A DNA stretch of 33,741 nt from Muribaculaceae bacterium (lineage in GTDB: Bacteria; Bacteroidota; Bacteroidia; Bacteroidales; Muribaculaceae). The notes under the pieces are model-generated. The model saw nothing but the letters and a program-made list of their open reading frames with translations, did no database searches and was not told where the DNA came from. Shown piece by piece: positions 1 through 8,514 of this stretch. Location: assembly GCA_016281825.1 (NCBI GenBank), contig JAEEJI010000248.1:1-33741 (forward strand), read 5' to 3'. A program made the position numbers and the translations under genes. The stretch's first letter is position 1; every line of letters starts with the position of its first letter.

Positions 1-704
1 CATTCAATGCCACGGAATCGCTCCATGGGCCCGTGCCAGCCTTCCATGAGATCGTCCATGCCCTGGCTCACGTGGCAGTTGCATGCACGGTGCTTCTGCT
101 CGAGTACGCTCTCGATGTCAACCCAGTCGGTGGGGTGGAACATCTGTGACTGGGTGCCTGTCATTGCCTCCATATAATAGAGGTCAAACGTGCGCCCCAC
201 CCTGCGCCAAGCGTCCAGCACGAGTAATCCGCATATCGCATGATCGCGGTGTCCGTCGATGGGCCAATGCGTAAGCACCACATCGGGGCGCTCACGCTCT
301 AGCAACTCGCGCATCTCACGATAGCGGTCTAGATTAATCTCGGTATTGCCATCCACCTGGTTCATGAAGATATGCCTTGTTCCCGTCACAGCATTGGCTG
401 CCTCGCACTCGGCAACACGAATGGCCGCCGCCTCGGCAGCGCTCTTGCCAGCGATACCCGCTTCGCCCCGGGTAAGGTAGACACACACGACCTCATGACC
501 GGCCCGTGTTAGCAGACACATTGTTCCTCCAGCACTGGTTTCAGGATCATCGGGATGTGCACCTATGACCAGGATTTTGCGCTTGCCACCCATTGGGGTA
601 GCTGTTCCCTTCTCTTGTCCACTTGCCATCAAGGGAATACCGCCCAGGATGGTCGCTGCGGCGGCCCCGCCTGCAGCTTTAAGCATGTCGCGTCGGTTCA
701 TCAT
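1..704 (-). CDS. PIG-L/LmbE family deacetylase, partial (C-terminus beyond window edge)
   Basis: Minus-strand reading from ATG at 704 gives MMNRRDMLKAAGGAAAATILGGIP...KILVIGAHPDDPETSAGGT...LTHWPIDGHRDH; Tat-like twin-Arg N-terminus, AHPDD and HRDH motifs; open to the window edge, so missing from the ORF track. Confidence 0.88.
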   Translation of the reverse strand, partial: MMNRRDMLKAAGGAAAATILGGIPLMASGQEKGTATPMGGKRKILVIGAHPDDPETSAGGTMCLLTRAGHEVVCVYLTRGEAGIAGKSAAEAAAIRVAECEAANAVTGTRHIFMNQVDGNTEINLDRYREMRELLERERPDVVLTHWPIDGHRDHAICGLLVLDAWRRVGRTFDLYYMEAMTGTQSQMFHPTDWVDIESVLEQKHRACNCHVSQGMDDLMEGWHGPMERFRGIE

Positions 705-1303
705 CAATAGTGAAAATCGAGTACATACCAGCCGTTGACATATTCGTCGTTCTCGAGGAGTCCTTCGCCAATGTATTCGGTCACGCCTCCGGGATGCTTA
801 TAAGTTGAGTATTTGCTCGACTTTCTCAAGCATTCGAGGAAAGTGTCGTGGTCGGCCTTTTCCTTAAAATAAAGCTTGGTACCGTTGTCGGTGTCGAGAT
901 GGATCTCGAAACCATAGGAATGAGGGCCAGTAGAAGTCAAACGGAGCTCTTGCCCATATTCCCCCTCGACCTGCGTCGCAGTCGCATTCTTGGCGTAGAC
1001 ATAGTACAGCATACTGTCCACATCACCTTCGACTGCTCCCTCGAGGCCTTCCTCGTCATCATCACTGAAACTGTATTCTTCACTGATGAGTTGATCCAGG
1101 CCCAGGTCTACAAGATTGGCTTCGTCAAAGTGACCTGCCGTCTCAATCAGGTTCAGCAGTTTCTCAAAGGGGATGTTCTCGGCTGTAACCAACGCTTGTT
1201 CGGCAGCAGCATTTTCGGCAGTGGCCTTTGACTTCTCGGCCACGCAATTCATGGATGTCAATGCCACGAAGGCGATTAATAGAGATAAAGCAATGCGTTT
1301 CAT
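704..1303 (-). CDS. putative acidic lipoprotein/secreted protein of unknown function
   Basis: 199 aa ORF, signal peptide ending TSMNC (lipobox-like); stop TGA overlaps the start ATG of the PIG-L gene (TGATG). Confidence 0.7.
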   Translation of the reverse strand: MKRIALSLLIAFVALTSMNCVAEKSKATAENAAAEQALVTAENIPFEKLLNLIETAGHFDEANLVDLGLDQLISEEYSFSDDDEEGLEGAVEGDVDSMLYYVYAKNATATQVEGEYGQELRLTSTGPHSYGFEIHLDTDNGTKLYFKEKADHDTFLECLRKSSKYSTYKHPGGVTEYIGEGLLENDEYVNGWYVLDFHY

Positions 1304-1307
1304 ATTT

Positions 1308-1342
1308 AATTGAGAATTAAGAGTTAAGAATTAAGGATTAAA
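1308..1342. repeat. 7-bp imperfect tandem array (AATTGAG/AATTAAG x5)
   Basis: AATTGAG AATTAAG AGTTAAG AATTAAG GATTAAA read directly. Confidence 0.85.
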
Positions 1343-1353
1343 ACCATACCACA

Positions 1354-3003
1354 TCAGATGATTGCTGTAGCGCGGCGGCGTCCATCGGGCTGCATTTCGG
1401 TAAGAATGGTGATAGTGTCACCATTGGCTACCCCCTGCAGCAACTGTCCAGGAACGAAGCAACCCTGACAAAAGCCGTATTGCTTTCCGCCCTGTCCTTG
1501 CAGAATCTTGATGTCTCCGGTGACCGAGTCTCCAAAGGCTGGCACCACATCGTTTCGCTCAGCGGGATCTGCGGTGAGCAGTGTCAGTCTTCCATTCTCA
1601 TCCTCCTTGACACGCACCTGCAGGTACTTCGCGTCGGGTAATTTGGTGGGTTTGACAAAGAGCGCTTTGCCACCAGGCAATGCCACACGCGCCACATCCC
1701 TGTTCATCTTGTCACGGAAACGTGCCACTACCACAGCGGGCTGCCGCTGCATGTCGGCATAGACCCAATTGACAATAAGTTGTGAACGTTCGATATAGAG
1801 TTGTCGGTTGTTGGGTTCTGCGACAGTATCGGCAGGGATGCGCTTTCGCAGTTGTTCGTAGCGCCACGACTTGGGCCATCCACAACGCTCGCGTGTGACA
1901 CGATAAGTCTCCAGTTCGCACAATGCGGCAGGCATGTTACCCTCACGCGCCAACTCCCATCCCAGCTCACGGTGAATATCACATGTGAAGTTCTCGGGCG
2001 TTCGCATCGACAGCGTGTAGCACAATGCCGAAGTTTTCATGTCCAGGTCGTGGGTGAACATATTGGCGATTTCATGCCACACATAGAATTTGTCTAGTGT
2101 CTGTGCCAACTCTCGGTGCAGCTGCAGTGCGCGCTCCTTCTCTCCCCGTTCGGCCAATGCGAGCGACAGGTATCGCTTCAGCTCGGGTTTGTCGGGATAT
2201 CTCTCCACGGCCTTGTCGAGCAAAGCCATGAACTCCTCGCTGTATTCCAGTTCCTTTGTCTGTTTCTTGAAAGCGATATATTGTGCAATGGCCTGTTCGA
2301 CAAGCGATGGGAATTGCCCCGGTTTCCCTTTCTTACGCTCGTTGCGCACCCAATCTTCGGGCATGAAGTTTGACTCACCCCAGATGTCGAGGAACTTTGC
2401 GAAGTCAAAGTCTTTGGGGAAGCGTTTTGACAACCTGATGGCAACGAATACGATTCGCGAGTGCAGTACCGAAGGGCTCTCCACGCCAGTTAGGCTCAAA
2501 TAATGCGACAAGGCTTGTCGCGCCTCCAGACTCGGCATTTGCTGCTGCTGGTGCCACAGATGAAGCCAGATAATCCACCCAGCCCGCTCATGGAGAGGCT
2601 CAGCGAGCTGTCTGTTCGAGATTAGCTGCGCCACATAGTCGTATGGTGCAATGGTCGCTCCAGTCCGTGCCTCGCGATAGGCCGTTTTCACATCGGCATA
2701 GAACGGCTGCATGTGCCTAATGAGACGCGCCAAGGCACGTTCAGGCAAGCGCTTGGTCTCCTCATCCTCAATTTCTTCTTCTCCCAGCAACGGCATGAGT
2801 TGCTTCATGCGGTCGGCAAGCAAACCCGCCTCGTCGAGATAGCCACGCTTCAGTTCAATGTGCGCCATGTCATGCAGTGTCCAAAACAAAGCTCTGGCAG
2901 CCCATGGGTCGTTGGGTGCCTGATTCAAATCGCTGGTGGCCATTTCATACGCTTCTTGCAGCTGGCCGTTCTTCCTCAATTCGTTAACCTGTTTAAAACT
3001 CAT
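1354..3003 (-). CDS. TPR-like helical-repeat protein with C-terminal OB/cold-shock-like domain
   Basis: ORF MSFKQVNELRKNGQLQEAYEMATSDLNQAPNDPWAARALFWTLHDMAHIELKRG...; C-terminus VALPGGKALFVKPTKL...GDSVTGDIKILQGQGGKQYGFCQG... resembles tandem OB/CSD beta barrels. ORF track starts at a TTG (3012); ATG at 3003 preferred. Confidence 0.7.
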   Translation of the reverse strand: MSFKQVNELRKNGQLQEAYEMATSDLNQAPNDPWAARALFWTLHDMAHIELKRGYLDEAGLLADRMKQLMPLLGEEEIEDEETKRLPERALARLIRHMQPFYADVKTAYREARTGATIAPYDYVAQLISNRQLAEPLHERAGWIIWLHLWHQQQQMPSLEARQALSHYLSLTGVESPSVLHSRIVFVAIRLSKRFPKDFDFAKFLDIWGESNFMPEDWVRNERKKGKPGQFPSLVEQAIAQYIAFKKQTKELEYSEEFMALLDKAVERYPDKPELKRYLSLALAERGEKERALQLHRELAQTLDKFYVWHEIANMFTHDLDMKTSALCYTLSMRTPENFTCDIHRELGWELAREGNMPAALCELETYRVTRERCGWPKSWRYEQLRKRIPADTVAEPNNRQLYIERSQLIVNWVYADMQRQPAVVVARFRDKMNRDVARVALPGGKALFVKPTKLPDAKYLQVRVKEDENGRLTLLTADPAERNDVVPAFGDSVTGDIKILQGQGGKQYGFCQGCFVPGQLLQGVANGDTITILTEMQPDGRRRATAII

Positions 3004-3116
3004 GATGTTCAATTATTTACAACGGGTGTCGCAGACACGACGAGTGCCCAATTCCCCAAATAACTTGCAAATTTACAGAAAAAATCCCGAATCTGCACAA
3101 AAAGTTCATATATTTG

Positions 3117-3147
3117 TTCTGAGAGTTTACCTTCTGAGAGTTTACGA
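3117..3147. repeat. 15-bp direct repeat x2 in divergent intergenic region
   Basis: TTCTGAGAGTTTACC / TTCTGAGAGTTTACG, followed by degenerate GAATA/CTCGA-type repeats to about 3187. Confidence 0.7.
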
Positions 3148-3268
3148 ATAGTCGAATACTCGAGTGATTGAATGATCGAAGAATGATGTGTGGACGAGCT
3201 TGAAAGAAGAGTTTTTTAGTTCTGAAAGTTTTTGAGATTTTTTGGGGATTTTTCGGAGAAAAGCATTA

Positions 3269-3276
3269 ACTTTGCA
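3269..3276 (+). promoter_or_regulatory. probable Bacteroidetes -7 box (TAACTTTG) upstream of the kinase-AAA+ gene
   Basis: TAnnTTTG match about 30 nt upstream of the start codon; -33 element poorly matched. Confidence 0.5.
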
Positions 3277-3304
3277 TTGTTTAATTCTGAAATTGACTGA
3301 CACA

Positions 3305-5089
3305 ATGAGTATACTGACACAAGGACAGCAAGTAAATGACTACACGGTCGAATACTTGATTAAGGCAAACGCTTATTGCGAGACTTATCGGGTGGCGGAT
3401 GCTGACGGTCATCCGTTTTTCCTGAAGTTGTTCATCATCAAGAATATGCCTGAGAAGTTGATGACGAAGAGCGGCCAGGTCAAGGAGATTGAGTACTGTC
3501 AGAAGCTGATGCACCAAAACATCATCTCCTATATCACCAGCGGCACGTTGATGATACCTGAAGGCGTGTGCCACTATATGGTGACGGTGTACTTCAGCGG
3601 TGAGCTGCTGGTGGAGAAGATTGAGCGCGAGGGCGCGATTCCTGTGGACGAGGCGAAGCGCATCATCACAGGGGTGCTGCACGCGGTGAAGTATATGCAC
3701 GACAACGACTTGCTGCACAACGACATAACGCCTCGCAACATTATGCTTAGCGCAAAGACAGACGGCGAGCCAGAACTGATTGACATGGGGCATGTGTCGC
3801 GCTCAACGAGTGGTGTGCCGCCGTTTGACACTGCCGACCTGGAGGTGCAATACTGTGCGAACTCGACGTTCGCAGGTATGTATGACGACTCGACCGACCT
3901 GTTCTCGGTAGTTGCTGTGTTCTATGCCATGTTGACTGGTCGCGGTCCCTGGCCCGTTGACACTTCGTTGCCGCGACGCGACGCCGTTCGTGAGGTGAAG
4001 AAGTTGCGCAAGGAGGAGCTTGACATGGAAGGTGTTCCCGATGAGATGCGGGGCATCATCAGTCGCGGCCTGTCATCAAACCCTGAAGACCGCTACAAAA
4101 CCGCCTCACTACTTCTGCACGACCTAGATGACCCATCGGAGGTGGAGCCTACAAGCCCAAGCAAGGGGAACCGCAGTGCCACTTCGAGCCGCGACCGAGA
4201 TGATGACGATGCGCAAGCTCGCGAGACGGCCGTGGACATCGAGGTGCAGAAGGGCAAGGGCAACGGCTTTAAGGACATCGCCGGGATGGAGGACATGAAG
4301 GACATGCTCAACAAGCGCGTAATCTTTATCCTTCGCGACAAGGAATTGGCGCAGAAGTATCGGCTGACCCCTCCTAACGGCATGTTGTTGTATGGTCCTC
4401 CGGGCTGTGGCAAGAGTTTCTTCGCCGAGAAGTTTCCCGAGGAGACCGGCTTCAATTTTATGCTGGTGAAGGCAAGCGACTTGGGTTCTGTGTATATCCA
4501 TGGCACGCAGGGCAAGATTGCCGAACTGTTCAAGAAGGCTGAGAAAAACGCCCCTACGGTGATTTGCTTCGACGAGTTTGACGCTTTCGTTCCCAACCGC
4601 AGCGACGACCTGGGCAACCACCATAGCGGCGAGGTGAACGAGTTCCTGTCGCAGCTGAACAACTGTTCACAGCGTGGCATCTTTGTCATCGCCACGAGCA
4701 ACCGTCCCGACAAGATTGACCCGGCCGTGTTGCGCACGGGTCGCATTGACAAGATGGTTTACGTTCCCCTACCCGACCAAGTGGCTCGTCGCGAGATGCT
4801 GAAGATTCACCTCAAGGGCCGTCCATGTGACGAGTTGGACTACGAGAAGCTGGCTACGTTGAGCGATGGTTATGTTGCCAGCGATATCACATACGTGGTG
4901 AACGAGGCAGCGATGATTGCGGCTTTCAACGGCAGCAACATCACGCAGGAACTGATGGAGACGACCATTGGTGGCATCAAACCCAGCGTGAAAGGCGACG
5001 CGCTGAAGGAGTATGACCGCATTCGTGACAAGATGGAGGGCAACGAGCGGAGGAATTCGATGCCGAAGGTGGGGTTTAGGACTAGTTGA
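3305..5089 (+). CDS. protein kinase-like domain fused to classical AAA+ ATPase domain
   Basis: Kinase: FFLKLF lysine, HNDITPRNIM catalytic loop, DMG in place of DFG, DSTDLFSVVAVFYAMLTGRGPW. AAA+: GPPGCGKS Walker A, VICFDEFD Walker B, NRPDKIDPAVLRTGRID second region of homology. Start ATGAGTATACTG at 3305 preferred over ORF-track start 3242, which precedes the promoter -7 box. Confidence 0.85.
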   Translation: MSILTQGQQVNDYTVEYLIKANAYCETYRVADADGHPFFLKLFIIKNMPEKLMTKSGQVKEIEYCQKLMHQNIISYITSGTLMIPEGVCHYMVTVYFSGELLVEKIEREGAIPVDEAKRIITGVLHAVKYMHDNDLLHNDITPRNIMLSAKTDGEPELIDMGHVSRSTSGVPPFDTADLEVQYCANSTFAGMYDDSTDLFSVVAVFYAMLTGRGPWPVDTSLPRRDAVREVKKLRKEELDMEGVPDEMRGIISRGLSSNPEDRYKTASLLLHDLDDPSEVEPTSPSKGNRSATSSRDRDDDDAQARETAVDIEVQKGKGNGFKDIAGMEDMKDMLNKRVIFILRDKELAQKYRLTPPNGMLLYGPPGCGKSFFAEKFPEETGFNFMLVKASDLGSVYIHGTQGKIAELFKKAEKNAPTVICFDEFDAFVPNRSDDLGNHHSGEVNEFLSQLNNCSQRGIFVIATSNRPDKIDPAVLRTGRIDKMVYVPLPDQVARREMLKIHLKGRPCDELDYEKLATLSDGYVASDITYVVNEAAMIAAFNGSNITQELMETTIGGIKPSVKGDALKEYDRIRDKMEGNERRNSMPKVGFRTS

Positions 5090-5110
5090 TAGTTGATAGT
5101 TAATAGTTAA
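5083..5110. repeat. 7-bp tandem array TAGTTGA x2 + TAGTTAA x2, containing the kinase-AAA+ stop codon
   Basis: TAGTTGA TAGTTGA TAGTTAA TAGTTAA; stop TGA is 5087-5089. Confidence 0.9.
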
Positions 5111-5122
5111 AAAATAGAGATT

Positions 5123-5509
5123 ATGAAGCTGAATGAATTATTACTTGACTTCCTGCAGGAAGAGGGTTACCGTCCCCAGGTAGATCCGAACGACGGTGAG
5201 ATTACGTTCAAGAGCGAGGGACTGACCTACTCTTTCTTCCCCGATGAGAATGATGACCAGTACTTCCGTCTGATGCTCCCCGCCATCTATGATGTGAACG
5301 AGGACAACAAGTATGAGGTGCTTGAGGCGATTGACAAGACGAACTTCGACATGAAGGTCATCAAACTGTACATCGTGCATGAGCGCTCGGTATGGGCGGC
5401 ATTCGAGATCCTTGCCGACACGACTCCCGAGATGAAGGACATCGTTCCTCGTGCCATCGGCATGCTGCGCCACGGTCGCGCCGAGTTCTACCAGAACCTT
5501 GAGAACTAG
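5123..5509 (+). CDS. YbjN-like / secretion-chaperone-fold small protein
   Basis: 128 aa, MKLNELLLDFLQEEGYRPQVDPNDGEITFKSEGLTYSFFPDENDDQYFRLMLP...; pattern resembles YbjN-domain proteins; 33 nt after the kinase-AAA+ stop. Confidence 0.65.
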   Translation: MKLNELLLDFLQEEGYRPQVDPNDGEITFKSEGLTYSFFPDENDDQYFRLMLPAIYDVNEDNKYEVLEAIDKTNFDMKVIKLYIVHERSVWAAFEILADTTPEMKDIVPRAIGMLRHGRAEFYQNLEN

Positions 5510-5620
5510 GGAGAGTGGTGAGTGGAGAGTGTAATCTCACGCAGATTTCGAAGATTTCGCAGATAGGTTTATCTCGCAGATATTTTTTCTCAATTCTCCA
5601 TTCTCCATTATTTCAATGCA

Positions 5621-5658
5621 CAATGCGGGCAACCCTCTTGGTGGGGTTGCCCGCATTG
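5621..5658 (+). terminator. intrinsic terminator-like hairpin between convergent genes
   Basis: Perfect 15-bp stem CAATGCGGGCAACCC / GGGTTGCCCGCATTG, 8-nt loop, then TTTGTGT. Confidence 0.7.
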
Positions 5659-5673
5659 TTTGTGTCATCCAAA

Positions 5674-7377
5674 TTACTGTGCGCGGAAGGCCTCGAGGTC
5701 CTCAGCGCGGAAATTCTGGATGTAGGTAAAGTGTCCGTTGACATTTGCCTCGGCCATGCGGACGTAGACCTGCGCGCTGTTTCCGAAGAGTTCGGGCGAA
5801 CGGGTTGCGTCCAGGATGATGAGCAATGCCATCATCGTCTCGGCAGTCATGTCGTAGAGACGACGGGCAAGGAAGTCATGCAGGTCTTGGTTGCCAGCCT
5901 CCTTGACGATTGCGATTGCCTTCTCAAGCAAGTCAACCATGGCCTCAACACGCGCCTTCAGCGGCTTAAATTCCTCAGCGACCTCGTCCTGCAGCATCTC
6001 GCGCAAGTAGTTCAGATAACTGCCATTAGTGATGTAGCGGATTGCCGCCACTACCTGCAGCTGGGTTGTTCCCTCGTAGATGCTAAAGATGCGAGCGTCA
6101 CGATACAGGCGTTGGCACTTGTACTCCATGATGAAGCCGCTGCCTCCATGCACCGAGATGGCATCGTAGGCGTTCTGGTTGGCATACTCCGAGTTCATGC
6201 CCTTAGCAAGCGGTGTGAACGCGTCGGCCATGCGCTGGTACTTCTTCATCTCCTGGCGCTCCTCGGGGGTGAGCGTACGGTCACGACTGATGTCCTCCAG
6301 TGCCTTGTAGACATCAACCAGACGAGCTGTCTGGTAGAGCAGCGAACGGCCCGCATCAAGCTTCGCTTTCATGCGGCTGAGCATGTCGTAGACAGCGGGG
6401 AACTCAATGATTTTCTTGCCGAACTGTGCACGCTCGCGGGCATAAGCCAATGCCTCGTTGTAGGCTTCTTGCTCCACGCCGACACTTTGTGCAGCGATGC
6501 CCAGACGAGCCCCGTTCATCAGTGCCATCACATACTTGATGAGTCCCAAGCGGGTGTCACCGCAGAGCTGCGCCTTTGCGTTCTTGTAGACCAACTCGCA
6601 GGTGGGTGAGCCATGTATGCCCAACTTGTGCTCAATGTGACGCACGTCCACGCCGCCGTCGCGCTTGTCGTAGATGAACATCGACAGACCGCGTCCATCG
6701 GTAGTTCCCTCTTCGCTTCGAGCCAGCACCAGATGGATGTCGCTGTCGCCGTTGGTGATGAAGCGCTTCACACCATTCAGTCGCCAACAGTTGTTCTCCT
6801 CGTCACGAGTAGCCTTGAGCATCACGCGTTGCAGGTCACTACCTGCATCTGGCTCAGTGAGATCCATGGACATGCTCTCACCAGCACACACGCGGGGGAT
6901 GAAAGCCTGGCGCTGCTCCTCGCTTCCGAACTCATACAAGGTGTCAATGCAGCTCTGCAACGACCAGATGTTCTGAAACCCCGCATCTGCCGCCGAAATC
7001 ATCTCGCTGAGCATCGAGAACACCACATTGGGAATGTTCAGACCGCCATAACGACGCGGCATGGACACACCGTGAAGGCCTGCCTTGCGCGTTGCGTCAA
7101 TGTTCTCGAATGTCTTGCTGGCATAGATCATGCGACCGTTCTCCAGATGTGGACCTTCTTGGTCTACGCTCTCGCTGTTGGGTTCAAGAATGGTCTCTGC
7201 CACCTCGCCGCAAATCTCCAACAGGCGGCGGTAGTTCTCAATAGCATCGTCGTTGTCGACGGGTGCATCAGGATAGGTCGCCGCATCGACAAAGCCTTTC
7301 TCCTTCAGCTCAACAATCCGCTTCATGAGCGGATGTGTGAGCTGGAATTCGATTTCAGGAATATTGTATTTTGACAT
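5674..7377 (-). CDS. acyl-CoA dehydrogenase family protein
   Basis: 567 aa; MSMDLTEPDAGSDLQ, LNGVKRFITNGDSDIHLVLAR, ARERAQFGKKIIEFPAV, YDAISVHGGSGFIMEYKCQRLYRDARIFSIYEGTTQLQ. Confidence 0.93.
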   Translation of the reverse strand: MSKYNIPEIEFQLTHPLMKRIVELKEKGFVDAATYPDAPVDNDDAIENYRRLLEICGEVAETILEPNSESVDQEGPHLENGRMIYASKTFENIDATRKAGLHGVSMPRRYGGLNIPNVVFSMLSEMISAADAGFQNIWSLQSCIDTLYEFGSEEQRQAFIPRVCAGESMSMDLTEPDAGSDLQRVMLKATRDEENNCWRLNGVKRFITNGDSDIHLVLARSEEGTTDGRGLSMFIYDKRDGGVDVRHIEHKLGIHGSPTCELVYKNAKAQLCGDTRLGLIKYVMALMNGARLGIAAQSVGVEQEAYNEALAYARERAQFGKKIIEFPAVYDMLSRMKAKLDAGRSLLYQTARLVDVYKALEDISRDRTLTPEERQEMKKYQRMADAFTPLAKGMNSEYANQNAYDAISVHGGSGFIMEYKCQRLYRDARIFSIYEGTTQLQVVAAIRYITNGSYLNYLREMLQDEVAEEFKPLKARVEAMVDLLEKAIAIVKEAGNQDLHDFLARRLYDMTAETMMALLIILDATRSPELFGNSAQVYVRMAEANVNGHFTYIQNFRAEDLEAFRAQ

Positions 7378-7379
7378 AG

Positions 7380-8474
7380 TTACTTGCTGTTTTGTTTGTA
7401 GTACTTAATGAGTTTCGGAATCACTTCCTCGCAGGTGCCTACGATGACATAGTCGGCAATCTTGTTGATGGGTGCATCAGGGTCGCTGTTGACCGAGATG
7501 ATGATGCCCGCATCCTGCATACCGGCGATGTGCTGAATTTGTCCGCTGATACCGCAAGCAATGTACACCTTGGGATGTACGGTCACACCCGTTTGGCCGA
7601 CTTGGCGGTCATGGTCAACCCAACCAGCATCGACCGCCGCGCGGCTAGCACCTACCTCGCCATGAAGTTCCTTGGCAAGTTGGAACAGCAAGTCAAAGCC
7701 TTCCTTGCTGCCCACGCCATAGCCACCAGCGACAACGATTGACGCTCCCTTCAGGTTATGCTTTGCTGCCTCAACGTGTCGGTCAAGCACCTTCACCACG
7801 TATGCCGTCTGTGGCACATAGTCATCCACGTTGGGATAGACCACCTCACCACGAGCGTTTCCTTCGTAAATTGCCTTTTGCATCACACCACTACGGACCG
7901 TCGCCATCTGGGGGCGATGCTCAGGGTTGACGATTGTGGCAACGATGTTTCCACCGAAGGCAGGTCGAATCTGATAGAGTAAGTTGTCGTAATGAACGCC
8001 TGTCTTTGGGTCGTCAAAGTCACCTATCTCCAACTCAGTGCAGTCGGCTGTCAGACCGCTGGTCAGTGACGACGACACGCGTGGACCGAGGTCACGTCCG
8101 ATGACGGTAGCACCCATGAGGCATATCTGCGGCTGTTCCTGCTTGAACAAGTTGACCATCAGGTCGGTGTGTGGAGCAGATGTGTATGGGAACAACCCTT
8201 CACCATCAAACACAAACAACTTGTCAACACCATAGGGCAGTATTTGATTCTCGACTTTTCCCTTGATTCCGGCTCCAGCCACGACAGCATAAAGCTCTAC
8301 ACCAAGTTCGTTGGCGAGTTTGCGTCCTTTGGTCAGCAACTCCTGTGACACTTCAGCCACAGTTGTATGCTCAATTTCACAATATACAAATATAGGAGAA
8401 GCCTCACCCCCACCCCCTCTCCGGGAGGAGAGGGGAGCAGTCGCTCCATTTTGGTTCACATTCATATTATCCAT
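7380..8474 (-). CDS. etfA: electron transfer flavoprotein alpha subunit with a repeat-encoded N-terminal insertion
   Basis: C-terminal FAD-binding signature GISGQIQHIAGMQDAGIIISVNSDPDAPINKIADYVIVGT; N-terminus MDNMNVNQNGATAPLSSRRGGGGEASPIFVYCEIE contains the translated GC-rich hairpin repeat. Confidence 0.93.
   Translation of the reverse strand: MDNMNVNQNGATAPLSSRRGGGGEASPIFVYCEIEHTTVAEVSQELLTKGRKLANELGVELYAVVAGAGIKGKVENQILPYGVDKLFVFDGEGLFPYTSAPHTDLMVNLFKQEQPQICLMGATVIGRDLGPRVSSSLTSGLTADCTELEIGDFDDPKTGVHYDNLLYQIRPAFGGNIVATIVNPEHRPQMATVRSGVMQKAIYEGNARGEVVYPNVDDYVPQTAYVVKVLDRHVEAAKHNLKGASIVVAGGYGVGSKEGFDLLFQLAKELHGEVGASRAAVDAGWVDHDRQVGQTGVTVHPKVYIACGISGQIQHIAGMQDAGIIISVNSDPDAPINKIADYVIVGTCEEVIPKLIKYYKQNSK
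8401..8435 (+). repeat. GC-rich hairpin repeat, copy A (inside etfA)
   Basis: GCCTCACCCCCACCCCCTCTCC-GGGA-GGAGAGGGG; perfect 9-bp stem 8414-8422/8427-8435. Confidence 0.9.
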
Positions 8475-8514
8475 AAATTATTCTTGTTACTTTCGTTAGC
8501 TCAGCTTTTCAACA

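Noticed and set aside
3242-3304. Upstream 21-aa extension of the kinase-AAA+ ORF
   Set aside because: Lies over the predicted -7 promoter box TAACTTTG; ATG at 3305 begins a normal-looking protein.
4350-4990. AAA+ domain of the kinase fusion as a second FtsH protease
   Set aside because: No TM segment and no HExxH zinc motif; the protein ends soon after the AAA+ lid, so it is not a protease.
5515-6609. 364-aa plus-strand ORF opposite the acyl-CoA dehydrogenase (also 6613-7374)
   Set aside because: Antisense to a strongly conserved ACAD; His/Leu/Val-rich translation typical of the codon-complement frame.
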